Origin: Sulfurivermis sp041678005
GTDB taxonomy: Bacteria; Pseudomonadota; Gammaproteobacteria; Thiohalomonadales; Thiohalomonadaceae
Direction of reading: 5' to 3'
Assembly (NCBI GenBank): GCA_041678005.1
Contig: JBAYOW010000006.1
Location: forward strand, 19,195 to 83,194
DNA: 64,000 bases
In this document: positions 61,337 through 64,000 of the stretch, piece after piece
Numbering within the stretch: the stretch's first letter is position 1
How the letters are laid out: every line of letters starts with the position of its first letter
Notes under the pieces: generated by a model
The model's database searches: none
The model's input: only the letters and a program-made list of their open reading frames with translations
Told to the model about the DNA's origin: nothing
Position numbers and translations under genes: made by a program

Positions 61337-62659
61337 TCAGAAATCACGCCGCAGAGCGAGGCTGGCCATCGTCCGCTTGTATTCATTTAGCTCGATATTG
61401 GAGCTATTTTTTGTATGACTGATACGCGGCGTTAATGACCATTGCTTGGCCAGGCTGTAGGTGGCACCGAGATTAATATTGAGTTGGGTGTCATCACGCA
61501 CCTTCAGGAAGGCTGGTTCCTCACCGCCGTAATCGCGCTGCTCAAGTGAAATGTTGCCAAAAATAACCAGTTGCTGACTGGATTTCGTTTGCGCACCTAC
61601 GCGTATGCCATAGCCATCGTGTCCCATCTGCGGCTGTTGCTTAGCCTTTTCTTTTTCCGCTATGCCATAAATGCTGGCAAAAATAATTTCTCCAGTGCGT
61701 AAGGCATGTGCGTAGGCCGCGCCATATACCCAGCGATCGGCATCGCGGATGTGTTGTTTGTCATAGTCCAGATCGGAGTATTGGACAAAGGTGCTGAATT
61801 GATTGCGTGCGTTGAGATTGTGTTGCCACTGCGCGGTAAGACCAGCTGCGCGGCGGTAGTCCTTGTCGTCCAGCCAGAAGTTGTTGTATTGGGCAGTCAA
61901 AGAATAAGTGTTGCGCTCTTGTTGCCAAGATAGGCCCACATTGGCATCCACGCTTGCAGTATCGAAGCGCGATTTACCGTTATTCATTTTCTTCCAGCCA
62001 CTCAGTCCAGTGGTTAAAGCCAAGCTTTCAGTCAATGGATGGCGCAGCGTCGCGCCACCAGCCAAAGTTCCAAACGCAGCGCGATTAGCACGGCTGTCTT
62101 TATCGAGCGTAAATTGCAGACCACCAAAGGATGGAATGGCTATGCTGTTCAGATCGGGGCCAGCATTTACATTGCTGTCATAACCCAAGGTAACTTCTAC
62201 ATAGCCCTTTATCGTGGTGCGTGTAGCTGTATCGATGCGATCTGCCGCCGCCAGATAGTGATCTATTGTGCGTGCAATTTCAGGCGAAATATCTTGCTCA
62301 CGCACAGTCTTGAATTCCTGCCTGGCCGTATCGATTTCGCCCAGCGCCAGGTATGCACGGGCGATTTCGGCGCGCGCCCGCGCGTTGTTTGGTTCCAGGC
62401 TCAGTACTCGTTCCAGGGCAAAGACAGCGCGTGTGGATTGGCCGCTTTCTACGGCAGCTATTCCTAGCAAGAGATCATAAAATGGCTCACCGGCGTGTTT
62501 TGTTTCCAGTGGTTCCAGCAGTAAATAGGCTTCTTTTGTTTTCCCTGCGGCAATGAGATCCTGGGCATGTCTCAGGGCATCCTGGCTATCTTCTGCCCAG
62601 ATCGGCATGCTGATACTGAGGGACAGTAATAACAACGCCCCTTTAGTGAAATTGTTCAT
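61337..62659 (-). CDS. TPR protein with C-terminal outer membrane beta-barrel, Slam-like
   Basis: The ATG at 62659 has AGGTG six bases upstream and gives 440 residues. A signal peptide (about 1-22, ending MPIWAEDS) is followed by three or so TPR repeats in the periplasm (about 25-135: AAGKTKEAYLLLEPL, ALERVLSLEPNNARARAEIARAYLALGE). About 290 residues of alternating, aromatic-rich strands follow, ending in Phe (LALRRDF), the outer membrane barrel signature. The N-TPR plus about 14-strand barrel layout is that of Slam / DUF560 translocators, which export barrel-domain client proteins. Ten bases separate it from the fecR-like gene. Family assignment is by architecture, not by search. Confidence 0.78.
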   Translation of the reverse strand: MNNFTKGALLLLSLSISMPIWAEDSQDALRHAQDLIAAGKTKEAYLLLEPLETKHAGEPFYDLLLGIAAVESGQSTRAVFALERVLSLEPNNARARAEIARAYLALGEIDTARQEFKTVREQDISPEIARTIDHYLAAADRIDTATRTTIKGYVEVTLGYDSNVNAGPDLNSIAIPSFGGLQFTLDKDSRANRAAFGTLAGGATLRHPLTESLALTTGLSGWKKMNNGKSRFDTASVDANVGLSWQQERNTYSLTAQYNNFWLDDKDYRRAAGLTAQWQHNLNARNQFSTFVQYSDLDYDKQHIRDADRWVYGAAYAHALRTGEIIFASIYGIAEKEKAKQQPQMGHDGYGIRVGAQTKSSQQLVIFGNISLEQRDYGGEEPAFLKVRDDTQLNINLGATYSLAKQWSLTPRISHTKNSSNIELNEYKRTMASLALRRDF

Positions 62660-63147
62660 GTAATACACCTTTCAATTGCCCCGAACTTTTTATTTATACT
62701 GCCACATTCTGGTTGAACTTTACATACAACTCCAGGCTTGCATACAGCTATAGAAATGCAAGCAACAGGCTTCTCAAATATAAAATTTAGCATGCAGCTT
62801 GAAGGATACCTGTCCATCATAGGATGAAAGCCTTCAAAAAGCTCGAAGACTTTAAGGCTACCGATAAACTCATAAATTTCCTGTCAGGCATCCAGATGGC
62901 AGCCTTTTTGTTCACCTGTGACAAGGATACCTAATATCGTTAGATTCAGGGTGGATTAGACATACTCCAAACTACAGCAGAAACAGTGTGCTGGTTCAGA
63001 CTGAATATTTCATTAGTGTCGTGTGCTCTTCTTCCTAACCAAAAGCCCGCAGCCCGATAAGCCTAAAATCGCGACGAGGTCGTTGCATCTGAAATAAGCC
63101 AGAGTGGCATGAATGTGTTCAGAGTCACCCGGGTGCGATATGCCGGT
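62660..63147. other. Spacer upstream of the TPR-barrel operon
   Basis: Nearly 490 bases without a secure gene. It holds a perfect 8-base inverted repeat GCTTGCAT/ATGCAAGC (62736-62763, 12-base centre) about 80-105 bases before the TPR-barrel start, a possible operator. It also holds a 36-codon plus-strand ORF (62824-62934). A minus-strand TATAAA near 62694 could be a -10 box but lacks a good -35. Confidence 0.5.
62824..62934 (+). CDS. Possible 36-codon ORF or gene fragment
   Basis: ATG 62824 to TAA 62932-62934 encodes a peptide of plausible composition (MKAFKKLEDFKATDKLINFL, then a hydrophobic MAAFLFTC stretch). It lacks a good Shine-Dalgarno and I know no family for it. A weak stem AGGC/GCCT followed by five T (62885-62909) lies within its 3' part. 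It may be a remnant of a mobile-element gene; unproven. Confidence 0.22.
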   Translation: MKAFKKLEDFKATDKLINFLSGIQMAAFLFTCDKDT

Positions 63148-63741
63148 TCAGCGCGACTGACGGTAGCACCAACGGTCGGCACCATCACGCCATACGAAGT
63201 GCAGCGCGGTCTTGCCCTGCGTGGTTTTAGTGAGGCGCACCTTTGCCTTGTTATCTTGGCTACCAGTGGAGAAAATTATGCTGCCATCGCTACCCTGTTG
63301 CCACCGGCTATTCGATTTGTACATCAAGTCACGATAGTTGCCATCGGCATAAAGGAAGAAATCACCTTGATTGTGCAGCAGTTCAGCCTCGAAGCTTTGG
63401 CAGATATAGTGACCGACGGCAGATTCATCATGTTTATCTTCTGCTGGTATTGCCCTTGTGGCTTGTTGTTTAGATTTTGGCGGTGGTTGTTTTGTTGCTG
63501 CTGAAGTCTGTGTCATAAGTTTTATACGATCCTGATTGACGTATTCATCCCACAGTTCTGACCAGCCCTCGTAATGTACTTGATAGGTATTGGCATAAGT
63601 GCCGCTGCCAATTCCGATAATATAGGCTGGATGCCAGCTTCCAGCCGACATTACCTGAACTTTTTTACCAAGTTCGTAGGCTACAGAAAGAGCAGGTAAA
63701 AAAAGGATCAACAGAATGCTGATGATTTGCCGTAGCTGCAT
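63148..63741 (-). CDS. Exported protein with Tudor-like (chromo-barrel) module
   Basis: I choose the ATG at 63741 (197 residues) because it opens with a signal peptide (LRQIISILLILFLPALSVAYE, cleaved near residue 20); the frame is open to 63993 but that part is not protein-like. Residues about 24-65 (WHPAYIIGIGSGTYANTYQVHYEGWSELWDEYVNQDRIK, split here by the fold) match the pattern of Tudor-knot/agenet-type small barrels: aromatic, then HYEGW, then WDEYV. A Lys/Gln/Pro-rich linker follows (about 70-95), then a C-terminal beta-rich region with a possible disulfide (Cys near 108 and near 192). Periplasmic or secreted. Function unknown. Confidence 0.7.
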   Translation of the reverse strand: MQLRQIISILLILFLPALSVAYELGKKVQVMSAGSWHPAYIIGIGSGTYANTYQVHYEGWSELWDEYVNQDRIKLMTQTSAATKQPPPKSKQQATRAIPAEDKHDESAVGHYICQSFEAELLHNQGDFFLYADGNYRDLMYKSNSRWQQGSDGSIIFSTGSQDNKAKVRLTKTTQGKTALHFVWRDGADRWCYRQSR

Positions 63742-64000
63742 TTTATGCTGGCCCCCAGAGTTGATTAGTATGCAAATTTGTTTAAATTTTTGTGGCACGG
63801 ATGATGGTTCTATAAATAACAAACACAGTATTATGGATCTGCTGTCTAGTAGTGTTGTACGAAAATCAGACTCGGTGGTCGCCCCTGAAATATTCAATTT
63901 ATAACACCGCCACGGCATGTGTCGTGCTTTGCTGAGATAAAAACCCAATAATCGGTCGACGATTTCGATCTTGAAGACCTGATTGAGGTGCAAAAAACAG

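Noticed and set aside
1..64000. CRISPR array, tRNA genes, prophage or intact insertion sequence
   Set aside because: No evenly spaced repeats, no cloverleaf sequences, and no integrase or complete transposase frame on either strand.

Overview
The window is a contiguous piece of a gammaproteobacterial chromosome with roughly balanced base composition and densely packed genes. The evidence is the complete division and cell-wall (dcw) cluster with rnpB upstream, the order lpxC - dciA - M23 peptidase - secA - argJ - mutT/thiE fusion, and the block zapD - coaE - pilD - pilC - pilB. From memory, these orders resemble those of pseudomonads and related gammaproteobacteria. A DAP-type MurE, LpxC and TolC-like and beta-barrel outer membrane proteins show a Gram-negative envelope. 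A NifJ-type pyruvate:ferredoxin oxidoreductase beside a GltD-like iron-sulfur flavoprotein, plus NnrS, suggests low-oxygen or redox-flexible metabolism. I cannot name a species.

Layout. 1-3.3 kb: the end of a TolC-like efflux gene, convergent with an operon for a small membrane protein and a REC-PAS-PAS-GGDEF diguanylate cyclase. That operon is preceded by a clear class I cyclic-di-GMP (GEMM-I) riboswitch. 3.6-4.0 kb: RNase P RNA. 4.1-22.7 kb: the dcw cluster from mraZ to lpxC, all on the plus strand, mostly with overlapping stop and start codons, behind a promoter with MraZ boxes. 22.7-29.3 kb: dciA (minus), an M23 peptidase, secA, argJ and a Nudix-ThiE fusion. 29.4-35.2 kb: nnrS, a ThDP enzyme, a GT2-like glycosyltransferase, a small sulfotransferase-like protein and a convergent methyltransferase. 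This block sits where related genomes usually go straight on to yacG/zapD. 35.2-40.4 kb: zapD, coaE, pilD, pilC and pilB on the minus strand. 41-46.2 kb: the GltD-like protein and NifJ. 46.2-53.1 kb: an inositol-phosphatase family protein, a MarC-like protein, a Bax-like glucosaminidase, a deacetylase-like protein, Tex and a UPF0149 protein. 53.3-57.2 kb: a FleQ-type regulator and an SDR/methyltransferase pair. 57.5-62.7 kb (minus strand): a TPR/beta-barrel protein, a FecR protein with a C-terminal barrel-like domain and a 20-proline tail, a decayed copy of that barrel end, and a CHASE2 adenylate cyclase. 63.1-63.7 kb: an exported protein with a Tudor-like module.

Two places look most promising. 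The first is the c-di-GMP riboswitch controlling its own diguanylate cyclase and an undescribed small membrane protein, with a visible Shine-Dalgarno-sequestering helix. The second is the TPR-barrel / FecR-barrel / CHASE2-cyclase locus, which has the layout of a Slam-like (type XI) translocator and its cargo linked to a cAMP sensor. The ThDP / glycosyltransferase / sulfotransferase-like block inserted in conserved synteny is a third candidate. No tRNA, CRISPR array or intact insertion sequence was found.
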